Shown one piece after another: positions 7,091 to 14,584 of a stretch of DNA of 30,295 bases. The notes beneath the pieces are model-generated. The model made no database searches. It had not been told where the DNA came from and saw only the letters and a program-made list of their open reading frames with translations. The number at the start of each line of letters is the position of its first letter. Position 1 is the stretch's first letter. A program made the position numbers and the translations under genes. This stretch comes from a virus: positions 1-30,295 of the IMG/VR virus record IMGVR_UViG_3300030399_000063. One strand, 5' to 3'.

Positions 7091-7167
7091 TTAGCACAAA
7101 CACGAAAATAAAACGCTGATTTTTCAATTCCGCATTTTTTGCAACGTTTTGTTTTTTGATCAGTCAT
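7075..7167 (-). CDS. 30-residue CxxC mini-ORF
   Basis: An ATG two bases after the helicase stop opens a 30-codon frame (MTDQKTKRCKKCGIEKSAFY and ten further residues). It contains the CxxCG start motif typical of phage HNH/endonuclease-VII-like zinc proteins, then ends at TAA 7075-7077. It may be the truncated start of such a gene. A -1 slip at its last codons would run it into the methyltransferase-like frame that follows. The ribosome-binding site is weak. It may not be functional alone. Confidence 0.4.
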   Translation of the reverse strand: MTDQKTKRCKKCGIEKSAFYFRVCAKPSLK

Positions 7168-7169
7168 GG

Positions 7170-8915
7170 TCACTTTGATAAGTATGCTTCAGCATTGATA
7201 CTTCCGTCAATACCGAACTTGCTCACCTCAGCAAGCACTTTCACCGCAAGCTCTTCGGCCTCGGCCGCTCCCAGCAATTGAGCATTGGCAACATCGGTTC
7301 CGAACTTAAAATAGAAGCGCCGGAAGCTCTCCGACTGCGAGTATCCTTGTGCGTGCTCTAAGCCCGCCCACCAGGCGACGGCGTTGCGCAATGAGCGCTG
7401 GTTGGCTTGTCTCTCCATCCACTTCGCACGAGCCGCAATCTGCGCCGGTAAGGGTAGCCCTTGAGGTGCATAGAAGTCACCATCCTTGCGCTTCAGTTCG
7501 CCTCTGAGCTTGCGCAAAGTATCGTGATCCAACTCCATCAAGTCGCCATCCAGGTAAGCGAGGTCCGCACGCTGCTCGGGGGTGAGAGCGACCTCAAACC
7601 CGCAGTATGGGCAGCATCGGAAGCTGCGTTCATACGGACTGAAGCACTCAAGGCAGACGGTCAGAGGGATTTCGTCGCTCTTGATCTTCCGCTTGACGCG
7701 CCGGTCAAGCGTCCAAACTTGATGCTTATCTGGCGGACCATTGTGGCGTACTACGTTCCCCACATGGTCTATGACGATACCCTTGGGCTTCATGCTTCGG
7801 GCGACCAATCCGAGTCGCTCCGAGACGCTGAAGCTGTCCCACATGCGCAGGTATTCCGGCCCAAGTAGCAACCTCAGCACACGACCGAATTGCTGCGAGT
7901 AGAGAGCGAAGCTGTACGTTGGTCGAGCGAAGCTGACCACCTGAATCGCCGGCAGATCGAAACCCTCACCGAACAAATCCACGTTGACAAGCTGTAGAAT
8001 TTCTCCGCGCTTGAATCGCCTGATTATGTCATGACGCAAACTGTCTGGGGTATTGGCGCTGACCACTTCCGCCTTGATTCCGGCAGCGCGGAAAGCGGCT
8101 GCTGTCTTCTTGGCCGACTCCACATCGACTTCAAATGTCACTCCCATCATGCCATCGGCAAAGCGCTTGTAGTGCTTTACGACATCGCCGGTGAGGGTAG
8201 CGCTCGCTCGCCGCGCCTTGCGTAGAGCGGGTGGAGTGAAGTCGCCCGTTGCATCGCTTACCCCAACGTTGGTTAGATCAAAGTCCTGAGGAATAGGAGG
8301 GCAAATAATGCGATAATCCGTGAGATAACCCAGATTGATGATTTCACGCATAGTAGGAGCGCACACCATAGCGTCAGCAAGACCATCATGATGACGACCA
8401 AGACCGCGTCCGTCAGCGCGGCGAGGAGTTGCGGTAGGGAATAATCCGCGAGCGTTGGGGAACTTGGCTTGAGCTTTACCCCATTTGTTATCTTTGAGAA
8501 CATGATGGCCCTCATCCTGAATCGCTAGTCGAATTTGCCGGAACCAAGGGTCATCCGGCATCTTGACGATTGTATCAACCCCACCAACTCCAGTCTTGGC
8601 AGTTGGATCGAGGTAGCTGTAACCAACCTCCATCACTTGTAGAGCAGTGATCACTCGCATGAGGCTGGTATTGTTGCCCACCAGACGATGCCTTACTCCA
8701 TTACGAGCGAGCGCAATGCTGATTTGAGAGACGAGTTCTTGACGATGAGCGACGGCTATACTCGCCCCCGGCTCATCGTATAGCAACTTCGATAGCACCA
8801 CTGTCTTACCAAAACCAGTGGCCGCCACCCCCATCACATTCTGAGCACCAGCGTCCCAGGCGGCGTAGATATCGCGCTCGAATGGGATCTGAATGGACCT
8901 TAGAGGGACTGGCAT
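7170..8915 (-). CDS. SF2 DExH-box helicase with zinc ribbon
   Basis: A 581-residue ATP-dependent helicase or translocase. Motifs appear in order: Walker A TGFGKT at 33-38, DEGH at 134-137 (motif II), TATP at 161-164 (motif III), and QFGRVLR at 342-348 (motif VI). A four-cysteine ribbon follows (C421, C424, C434 or C435, C438). This is the RecQ/RAD25-like layout common in phage replication modules, with a C-terminal helical tail of about 140 residues of unknown role. The ATG lies 2 bases after the methyltransferase stop. The last codons contain one copy of the 19-bp motif described under findings. It probably remodels replication or recombination intermediates. Confidence 0.88.
   Translation of the reverse strand: MPVPLRSIQIPFERDIYAAWDAGAQNVMGVAATGFGKTVVLSKLLYDEPGASIAVAHRQELVSQISIALARNGVRHRLVGNNTSLMRVITALQVMEVGYSYLDPTAKTGVGGVDTIVKMPDDPWFRQIRLAIQDEGHHVLKDNKWGKAQAKFPNARGLFPTATPRRADGRGLGRHHDGLADAMVCAPTMREIINLGYLTDYRIICPPIPQDFDLTNVGVSDATGDFTPPALRKARRASATLTGDVVKHYKRFADGMMGVTFEVDVESAKKTAAAFRAAGIKAEVVSANTPDSLRHDIIRRFKRGEILQLVNVDLFGEGFDLPAIQVVSFARPTYSFALYSQQFGRVLRLLLGPEYLRMWDSFSVSERLGLVARSMKPKGIVIDHVGNVVRHNGPPDKHQVWTLDRRVKRKIKSDEIPLTVCLECFSPYERSFRCCPYCGFEVALTPEQRADLAYLDGDLMELDHDTLRKLRGELKRKDGDFYAPQGLPLPAQIAARAKWMERQANQRSLRNAVAWWAGLEHAQGYSQSESFRRFYFKFGTDVANAQLLGAAEAEELAVKVLAEVSKFGIDGSINAEAYLSK
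7194..7212. repeat. Third copy of the 19-bp motif, inside the helicase gene
   Basis: ATTGATACTTCCGTCAATA matches the promoter copy at 11300-11318 at 17 of 19 positions and keeps the inverted ATTGA/TCAAT ends. It lies in the last codons of the DExH helicase, just ahead of the mini-ORF and methyltransferase remnant, so it may control an internal promoter or be chance. Confidence 0.4.
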
Positions 8916-8917
8916 TA

Positions 8918-9880
8918 TCAGAACACCAACTCAGTACAATTTTCTTGCTCACCAAAAGCCTGAAATACTTGCATTGTCTCATTGTCTATGAAAGTTTTCA
9001 GATTACTGAGATTGTTGACGGCCATATCAAAATAGGATGGTTTAAGTTCGCACATGAGTCCCTTGCGGCGCATGTTGATGGCTGAATAAACTGTCGATCC
9101 GATACCTCCGAAAGGATCGAATACCACATCCCCTGGGTTACTCCAGAGTTCGATGCCCCGATCAATGATGTCGCGGCTCATTGGGCATATGTGGCGTTCA
9201 TCCTCATCCTCACGACCACCGCGGTAATTGAGGGTGCGAGTCGGCCGGCAGTCCATCCACACGGGCGACGCATATCGCCTCCATCGATTATGCGCGAGGT
9301 TGCCTTCAGTTGGCTCATCTTCGCCGATGAAATGTGTTAATCCATGCTCATGCGGAATCGGTTGCGCATTGACTCCCGGCTTGCGAAAAGTTACGAGGTA
9401 TTGAGGTCCGCCAGCCCGCACCATTGCGCTGTCTTTGCATAGTTGCTTGTGCATCAACCCGAGCGCTTTCGTCCGTACGGCTTCGATAAGTGGATCTTTC
9501 CAAACAACGTGCTCAGAGTGGTAGATGAATCCGGCTGCTTCAAACATCCGGATGATCGCGCCTCGAAAATCCTTCAGACCAATGTGACCGTCGCGCCCTT
9601 TGGTTGTGCTCATGTTCATGCAATCGACCGAGACATTACGACCCGGCATCATTACGCGCATCAGACCATCGACGCAAAACCGAAAGTGCTCGAAGAAGTG
9701 ATCATCGTCGCGGCAATTTCCCATGTCTCGATCCGAGTTGCTGTAGACGTAAAGAGTGCTGTATGGTGGGCTGAAAATCGAGTATCCGACTGAGTTCGCG
9801 GGAATCATGGTATTCATGAATTCGACGCAATCGACGTTGTAAAGGGCAATATTTTCAGCGACGTGCTGATTGAGGATCAT
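8918..9880 (-). CDS. Beta-class DNA methyltransferase (N4-cytosine or N6-adenine)
   Basis: A 320-residue SAM-dependent DNA methyltransferase. The catalytic motif IV SPPY is at 37-40. The SAM-binding motif I DPFGGIGST is at 255-263. That order (IV, target-recognition region, I) defines the beta class. SPPY more often belongs to N4-cytosine enzymes, but N6-adenine cannot be excluded. The ATG at 9880 is chosen because GGAG lies 5 bases upstream and it overlaps the helicase stop as ATGA; a GTG at 9886 is also in frame. No partner endonuclease is visible, so it is probably an orphan enzyme that protects or marks phage DNA. Confidence 0.88.
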   Translation of the reverse strand: MILNQHVAENIALYNVDCVEFMNTMIPANSVGYSIFSPPYSTLYVYSNSDRDMGNCRDDDHFFEHFRFCVDGLMRVMMPGRNVSVDCMNMSTTKGRDGHIGLKDFRGAIIRMFEAAGFIYHSEHVVWKDPLIEAVRTKALGLMHKQLCKDSAMVRAGGPQYLVTFRKPGVNAQPIPHEHGLTHFIGEDEPTEGNLAHNRWRRYASPVWMDCRPTRTLNYRGGREDEDERHICPMSRDIIDRGIELWSNPGDVVFDPFGGIGSTVYSAINMRRKGLMCELKPSYFDMAVNNLSNLKTFIDNETMQVFQAFGEQENCTELVF

Positions 9881-11208
9881 ATCCACTCCGGTAAGGTAAT
9901 TGAGGTTGATGGTACGTAATCTGTGCGCTCGGCTGACGTGCCGAGAACCTCGCGTTGAGTAAATTCGCGCATGTGACCTATCATCCGGTCAGTCATCTCG
10001 TCGGCCTGCGCCTGTTTGCGTTCCAGGTTGACTTTGATAGTACCTTCCGGAGTCGTATATACCATCCAGACGAGCACTTCCTGAGTTTGCCCGAAGCGAT
10101 AACAGCGGCGAACGGCCTGATAGTATTTCTCGAAACTATCGTCTGGAAAGTAACCAACATTGCGGCAATGTTGCCAGTTCAGGCCGAATCCGCATATCTT
10201 CGCTTTGCTGATAATCACACGGGATTGACCCAGAGTGAACGAGTGAATCCGACGCTCTTTTTCGGACATCGAAAGCGACCCATGCACTTCGACAGCGTCG
10301 GGAATTAAGCTGGCTAGAAGACTGGATTCGTCATTCAAATTGCACCAGATGACCCAAGGCTCTCGGATGCTGTTCGCGAGGGACGCCATATACTCGCAAC
10401 GCTCTTTAATCGAGTCCCGGCGAGCTTGCAATCGCTCTCGCATGGTGTTCGCCATAGGCTTGTCCCACGACATTTCGCATTCCATCAATCGCAGAGGCGG
10501 CAACGTATATCCGTCATCATCGAAGCCAAGGTCGGAAGGCTTGCGGATGACCGCCGCCCAGGTCGAGAGCCACTCCCAGAACTTGGTTTTACCATGACCC
10601 TTCAAGCGCCATTTGCTTGTATCTTTGCCGTCGTGAGTAAAGAACATCGAAAGCATCTCGGAGTATTTCATCACCCCGAGGAACTCCGACTGGCTACCAA
10701 GCTCCATGAAGTCGTTTGGCGAAGGAGTGGCAGTGCAACTCAGGCGGTATGGGGTATTGCGGAACTTCTCGATAATCATAGATCGGGTTTTACCATCTTC
10801 AGCTTTGAGGATGCTTGATTCGTCCAATACCACACCTGTAAACAGACGGGCATCGAAGTGCTCCAGCATCTCGTAATTGCAGATGACAATTTGAGTGTCA
10901 TCGATCTCATGCTGGTGACGGCAATATTTGACGGCGATACCGAACTTCGCACCCTCATCCACTGTTTGCTGCGCGATACATAATGGTGCGACGATCAGTA
11001 CGAATCCTGGTACCGCATCGGCCCAAGCTAGTTGCATGAGGGTTTTGCCAAGGCCGGTATCTGCGAAGATGGCGGACCGTCCCTTTTTAAGAGCCCATTT
11101 GACGATGGGTAATTGAAAATCAAACAGATTGGGGTTTAAGTTATCAGCATCGAATCCCGAGCAAACGTCCGATACCTGCTTCTGGTGGAGGAATTCTGAA
11201 TAATTCAC
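9877..11208 (-). CDS. SNF2-type helicase/translocase
   Basis: A 443-residue protein of the SNF2/SF2 superfamily. Numbered from GTG 11208: Walker A DTGLGKT at 50-56, motif II DESS at 129-132 (the usual DExH with Ser at the last position), TATP at 159-162, and motif VI in QAVRRCYRFGQ at 364-374, the strong SNF2 hallmark. GTG 11208 has GGAGG 8 bases upstream and overlaps the stop of a 27-residue leader ORF as GTGA. An in-frame TTG at 11241 is less likely. SNF2-like genes beside DNA methylases are frequent in phage replication regions. The exact substrate is unknown. Confidence 0.88.
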   Translation of the reverse strand: MNYSEFLHQKQVSDVCSGFDADNLNPNLFDFQLPIVKWALKKGRSAIFADTGLGKTLMQLAWADAVPGFVLIVAPLCIAQQTVDEGAKFGIAVKYCRHQHEIDDTQIVICNYEMLEHFDARLFTGVVLDESSILKAEDGKTRSMIIEKFRNTPYRLSCTATPSPNDFMELGSQSEFLGVMKYSEMLSMFFTHDGKDTSKWRLKGHGKTKFWEWLSTWAAVIRKPSDLGFDDDGYTLPPLRLMECEMSWDKPMANTMRERLQARRDSIKERCEYMASLANSIREPWVIWCNLNDESSLLASLIPDAVEVHGSLSMSEKERRIHSFTLGQSRVIISKAKICGFGLNWQHCRNVGYFPDDSFEKYYQAVRRCYRFGQTQEVLVWMVYTTPEGTIKVNLERKQAQADEMTDRMIGHMREFTQREVLGTSAERTDYVPSTSITLPEWI

Positions 11209-11288
11209 CGGAAAAGCCTCCAAATCTCGCAAACGACCCAAAAAGCAGCGATCTCAATCCCTATCGCATATATGCATCCCTTTTTCAT
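11205..11288 (-). CDS. 27-residue hydrophobic leader ORF, coupled to the SNF2 helicase
   Basis: The ATG at 11288 has AGGAGA 5 bases upstream and encodes 27 residues. After MKKGC the peptide is largely hydrophobic (IYAIGIEIAAFWVVC) and ends IWRLFR. It could be one short membrane helix. Its TGA overlaps the GTG of the helicase in a GTGA arrangement, so its translation would deliver ribosomes to the helicase start. It may be a coupling leader, a small membrane peptide, or both. No homologue is known to me. Confidence 0.5.
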   Translation of the reverse strand: MKKGCIYAIGIEIAAFWVVCEIWRLFR

Positions 11289-11293
11289 GAAAA
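11282..11293. promoter_or_regulatory. 12-bp perfect palindrome TTTTCATGAAAA
   Basis: A perfect dyad overlaps the start codon of the leader ORF on the minus strand. It could be an operator or a coincidence of the start context. It lies 7 bases from the divergent promoter pair. Confidence 0.35.
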
Positions 11294-11299
11294 TCTCCT

Positions 11300-11329
11300 A
11301 TTGACACTTCCATCAATACACGATACGGT
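11300..11329 (+). promoter_or_regulatory. Promoter of the rightward replication operon, with 19-bp motif
   Basis: A consensus -35 TTGACA (11301-11306), a 17-base spacer and a weak -10 TACGGT (11324-11329) precede the ATG at 11363. The -35 box is embedded in ATTGACACTTCCATCAATA (11300-11318), whose outer parts TATTGA and TCAATA (the first base lies at 11299) form an inverted repeat. The same motif recurs at 7194-7212 and 18607-18625, so this is probably a regulated promoter. Confidence 0.65.
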
Positions 11330-11342
11330 GGGTATGCGTCAA
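11313..11342 (-). promoter_or_regulatory. Candidate divergent promoter for the leftward helicase operon
   Basis: On the minus strand, TTGACG (11342-11337), an 18-base spacer and TATTGA (11318-11313) could drive the leader ORF and SNF2 helicase. The -10 box is poor. It overlaps the 19-bp motif, so one bound protein could control both directions. Confidence 0.4.
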
Positions 11343-11362
11343 TCAAAATTTATGAGGTGAGC

Positions 11363-12190
11363 ATGAGCAACACAATCACAATCGATCTGGATTCGCTCTC
11401 AGAAGATCAAGCGCAAAAACTGGCAGGATTCATCTTGACCTACGCCGGTTCGGATGAGCCGCAGAGTCTTCACAACTTGGAATTTGAGGATGCCGTGGAA
11501 CGTGCTGCGGAAGCCGCCCATTCCGTCGCCGAACCTTCGCCATCACAAGTCTTCGGTAAACCTCACCCCGATCATCCGGCGATCAATACCCAAGCTCCGT
11601 CTGTATATCAGCAAATTGCAGCGCTTGATGCGGCCCCATCCACGATCAGCACCGCCGGTCCCACATTGGTGATTCCAAACCCTCCGAGTGGGGCTGCTGC
11701 CCAGGTTGCGACCCCGCCGACGACATCTTTCACCCCCACTGCGGTCTCGGGTATGGTAGTTGACAAGACTGGCCTACCCTGGGATTCTCGCATCCATTCC
11801 GCTGCCAAGAGCTTTAATGCCGACGGAACCTGGCGCGCCCGCCGCGGGCTGGTGGATGGATACTCCAATCAAATCGAGTGCGAACTCAGGCAGGTGATGG
11901 CAATCCCGTCCCCTTCGACCCCTGCGATGGCTGCGACTGCTCCAGTTGCCCAAGCTGCGGTCGCTACGTCCGCTAACATTCCCGCACCGCCTCCCGCGAT
12001 CCAACCCTACCTCGACCTTATGAACAAGGTGAGCAGCGCACTTGCCGGTGCTCGCATCACTCAAGTGCAATTGCAGAAGGTCTGTGATGCCGTTGGGCTG
12101 CCGAACTTCGTCTCCCTCGGCACGCGGCTGGATCTTGTTCCGACAGTCGCTCCGATGATCGACGGTATTCTGGCCGGCGCTGCCGTCTAG
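11363..12190 (+). CDS. Conserved phage hypothetical with Pro/Ala-rich linkers
   Basis: A 275-residue protein. The ATG at 11363 follows GAGGTGA; a GTG two codons earlier is less likely. The core motif GLPWDSRIHSAAKSFNADGT, continuing into WRARRGLVDG (about residues 135-165), belongs to an uncharacterised family found in phage replication regions. It is flanked by long Ala/Pro/Thr-rich, probably disordered segments. A short N-terminal acidic region and a helical C-terminus complete it. It is the first gene of the rightward replication operon, so an early accessory role in DNA metabolism is likely. No catalytic motif is visible. Confidence 0.75.
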   Translation: MSNTITIDLDSLSEDQAQKLAGFILTYAGSDEPQSLHNLEFEDAVERAAEAAHSVAEPSPSQVFGKPHPDHPAINTQAPSVYQQIAALDAAPSTISTAGPTLVIPNPPSGAAAQVATPPTTSFTPTAVSGMVVDKTGLPWDSRIHSAAKSFNADGTWRARRGLVDGYSNQIECELRQVMAIPSPSTPAMAATAPVAQAAVATSANIPAPPPAIQPYLDLMNKVSSALAGARITQVQLQKVCDAVGLPNFVSLGTRLDLVPTVAPMIDGILAGAAV

Positions 12191-12194
12191 CGCC

Positions 12195-12347
12195 ATGACC
12201 GAAGATCAGATGGAAGCCATCGTCATTGAGGAAATCCGGAAGGCTACAAGCGTTCGCAGCTTCCGGTTCCTCAGTGTCAACCAGCAACGTAACATTATCC
12301 GTAAGGCTATTGAGAGGGGGTTGGCGTCATGTCCCACACATTCCTAG
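12195..12347 (+). CDS. 50-residue hypothetical protein
   Basis: A short ORF four bases after the previous stop, overlapping the next gene by 19 bases. The product is helical and charged (EEIRKATSVRSFRFL, NIIRKAIERGL), with no zinc or membrane motif. There is no strong ribosome-binding site, so translation probably relies on reinitiation from the upstream gene. The spacing and the good ribosome-binding site for the next gene inside it (GAGAGGGGG at 12312-12320) fit a real operon member. The function is unknown. Confidence 0.5.
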   Translation: MTEDQMEAIVIEEIRKATSVRSFRFLSVNQQRNIIRKAIERGLASCPTHS

Positions 12348-13456
12348 CACCATCCTCGGCGGCAACATGGAGCGTATGCTCACTCTCACCTACAATGAGG
12401 GCTCGCTTTCCGCAAGAGCATGGATCGTCTGAAGCGGACGAGGGTACGGCGGCGCATTGGGTGGCCTGGGAACTTGTCATGGACCGCGAGGTAGCTTTAC
12501 ACGCTCAAGCTCCCAACGGCCTGCTGGTGACCGAAGAAATGCTTGAGGGGGCTGATCTAATCGTCGATTACCTGAGGATGAACGGTATATCCCCAGACTC
12601 GTGTGCCATTGAGCAGATCATCCCCATTGCTTCAATTCGCGCCGATATGCGCGGTACGCCGGACCTCTGGAGTTTCGATCCCGTCACATGTCATCTGGTG
12701 ATAGTCGATTACAAATTCGGCCACAGGTTTGTCGATGAATTCTGGAATAAGCAAGGTCTCTGCTATCTTTCAGGGATCGTCGATAAACTTCAGTCGCGCT
12801 ATCACATCAGTTGGCTTGAAGCTCACATGACAGTGGCATTCACCGTCATCCAACCTCGGTGTTTCTATCGCGGATCGTCAGTCCGCACCCATGAATTCAA
12901 ACTCTCGGATTGCCGCGGCCAATTCAACAATCTGGCCAATATGGCAGAAGCCGCGACCATCCACACTCCCACCGCGACGGTCAATGAGCATTGCGGGGAT
13001 TGCCCTGGCCGTCATGCCTGCGATGCTCTTCAGCTCTCCGCATACACCGCCGCCGAATACAGCTCCCGCCGTGGGGTTGTGGAACTCACGCCGTCAGCGG
13101 CCGCGCTCGAACTCAAGATACTGAGCGCGGCTCTTGATCGTCTTACGGCTCGTGTCGAGGGGCTGAAGGAAATCACCATCGCCAATCTCACCGCCGGCAA
13201 GCATGTGCCGTACTATCGCGCCGAACCGGGGATGGGTCGCTCAACATGGAATATCCCAGCGCCCCAGGTCATCGCCATCGGTTCGCTAAGTGGCGTCAAC
13301 TTACAGAAGCCTCCTGAGGTCGTTACCCCAACGCAAGCGAAGAAACTCGGAGTGAATGAGCAGGTCGTCGCTCAATTTAGCTTCACTCCGAAAACCGCAA
13401 CCAGGCTCATCCCTGAAACCCAGACTGACGCCGCTCGCGTCTTTGGAAGGAACTAA
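12329..13456 (+). CDS. Cas4/RecB-like PD-(D/E)XK nuclease, DUF2800 type
   Basis: A 375-residue putative exonuclease. It shows E38 in DEGTAAH, D112 in RGTPDLWSF, and D127-x-K129 in VIVDYKFGH, the ordered acidic/lysine core of the RecB-like nuclease fold. A cysteine set (C17 at the N-terminus; C222, C225 and C231 in CGDCPGRHAC) resembles the iron-sulphur ligands of Cas4/AddB-type nucleases. Phage DUF2800 proteins have this plan and lie beside a ssDNA-binding gene, as here. It probably resects DNA ends for recombination. Start ATG 12329 has a purine-rich GAGAGGGGG upstream. Confidence 0.82.
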   Translation: MSHTFLAPSSAATWSVCSLSPTMRARFPQEHGSSEADEGTAAHWVAWELVMDREVALHAQAPNGLLVTEEMLEGADLIVDYLRMNGISPDSCAIEQIIPIASIRADMRGTPDLWSFDPVTCHLVIVDYKFGHRFVDEFWNKQGLCYLSGIVDKLQSRYHISWLEAHMTVAFTVIQPRCFYRGSSVRTHEFKLSDCRGQFNNLANMAEAATIHTPTATVNEHCGDCPGRHACDALQLSAYTAAEYSSRRGVVELTPSAAALELKILSAALDRLTARVEGLKEITIANLTAGKHVPYYRAEPGMGRSTWNIPAPQVIAIGSLSGVNLQKPPEVVTPTQAKKLGVNEQVVAQFSFTPKTATRLIPETQTDAARVFGRN

Positions 13457-13461
13457 TAGCA

Positions 13462-14463
13462 ATGGCAGATCGCGTAAGCATCACATCACCCGTAGGCCGT
13501 ATGGTTGCGGGAAGTCTATACAAAGAAGTCACTACAGACTTCGACGGCAACCCCTTGAAATACAAAACCGGCCCCAAGGTTGGGCAGTCGCGAGTTGAGT
13601 TCTATTTTGGCCTCGCTATTCCCAAAACGAGAGCAAACTGGTGGGAAGAATCATGGGGCCAGCAGATCCTCAATGTCGGATCGGTGGCATTCCCCGGAAG
13701 CTATCAGCGCAAAGACTTCGCGTGGAAAATCACGGACGGCGACAGCACTGAGGTCAACAAGCGCAACAAGCGTCCTTGCGACAACGAAGGATACAAATCC
13801 CATTGGGTGCTCTCGCTGCGAGGTGGATATGCACCGAAGATTTACCGATTCGAGAACGGAACCGCGATACAGGAGTTGACGCCGGATTACGTCAAGCCCG
13901 GTTATTACATCGAAGTCCTGTTCAATGTCGAGGGAAACGGCAATCAGAACAATCCTGGCGTATACCTCAATCACTCGATGGTCTGCTTCCGCGCCTACGG
14001 TCCTGAGATCAGCTTCGGCCCCGATGTGAATACCGCCGGCTTCGGTCAGGGCGCATTACCGCCCGGTGCCAGCCTCGCGCCGCCGCCCAGTTCGATCCCT
14101 ATGCCTGCCGGCGGCCCTGTGCCGTCTGCTGGTGCGATTCCTGCGAGCATCCCTGCCCCTTCTGCCCCTGCCGTCGCCGCTAGCCCCATACCGGCATCCT
14201 CCGCTGGAGTCAGCCCCATACCGGTGCTGCCAAACCCTCAGTTCCTCCAGGTGCCCGCGCCAAGCACAACTGGAGGGATGCCGTCCAACCCCCAGAGTGG
14301 TGTACCTTCGCCGGTCGCTGGTGCAATCCCGCTACCTCCTGCGAGTGCATCCCCTTCTAGCCCGCGTTACCGCATGACAGCGCAAGGCACGCGCGAGGAA
14401 TGGCACGCAAAGGGCTGGACAGACGCTCAGATGATCCAGGGTGGATACATGGTGCAGGAGTAA
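13462..14463 (+). CDS. Putative ssDNA-binding protein (DUF2815-like) with Pro/Ala-rich tail
   Basis: A 333-residue protein. Residues 1 to about 195 form the conserved domain: FYFGLAIPK, then a tract ending in GYYIEVLFNVEGNGNQNNPG, VYLNHSMVCFRAYG and SFGPD, typical of phage ssDNA-binding proteins of the DUF2815 type. Residues about 196-303 are Pro/Ala/Ser-rich and probably disordered. The last 30 residues (GTREEWHAKGWTDAQMIQGG) form a conserved terminal motif seen in this group, possibly for partner docking, as the tails of other SSBs do. It starts 5 bases after the nuclease gene with AAGGAA upstream. Confidence 0.75.
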   Translation: MADRVSITSPVGRMVAGSLYKEVTTDFDGNPLKYKTGPKVGQSRVEFYFGLAIPKTRANWWEESWGQQILNVGSVAFPGSYQRKDFAWKITDGDSTEVNKRNKRPCDNEGYKSHWVLSLRGGYAPKIYRFENGTAIQELTPDYVKPGYYIEVLFNVEGNGNQNNPGVYLNHSMVCFRAYGPEISFGPDVNTAGFGQGALPPGASLAPPPSSIPMPAGGPVPSAGAIPASIPAPSAPAVAASPIPASSAGVSPIPVLPNPQFLQVPAPSTTGGMPSNPQSGVPSPVAGAIPLPPASASPSSPRYRMTAQGTREEWHAKGWTDAQMIQGGYMVQE

Positions 14464-14584
14464 TTTTAACAAGGTTGACGCTATGTACTACGCAGATTAA
14501 TGCGCGAAAGTGCGGTGTCAGGTCGTCAATAAAGTGGCGGGGGATCTACCAGACGATCCCATAACATCTCTCGGAGGGAATGTA
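14464..14584 (+). other. 121-base gap with minimal ORFs
   Basis: The gap holds two tiny ORFs, ATG TAC TAC GCA GAT TAA at 14483-14500 and another of ten codons at 14501. Neither is a credible gene alone. The frame of the following gene stays open back to the TAA at 14498-14500. GGAGG at 14573-14577 serves the next gene. No terminator is seen. Confidence 0.45.

Noticed and set aside
8273-8515. 80-codon hydrophobic ORF nested in the DExH helicase, two predicted membrane segments, purine-rich site upstream
   Set aside because: It is wholly inside a well-conserved helicase in another frame; hydrophobicity can arise from the overlapping frame. Worth a glance as a nested holin only if lysis genes are missing elsewhere.
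11774-12196. 140-codon minus-strand ORF opposite the first replication gene
   Set aside because: It is antisense to a gene with a recognised conserved motif and lacks a ribosome-binding site or family resemblance.
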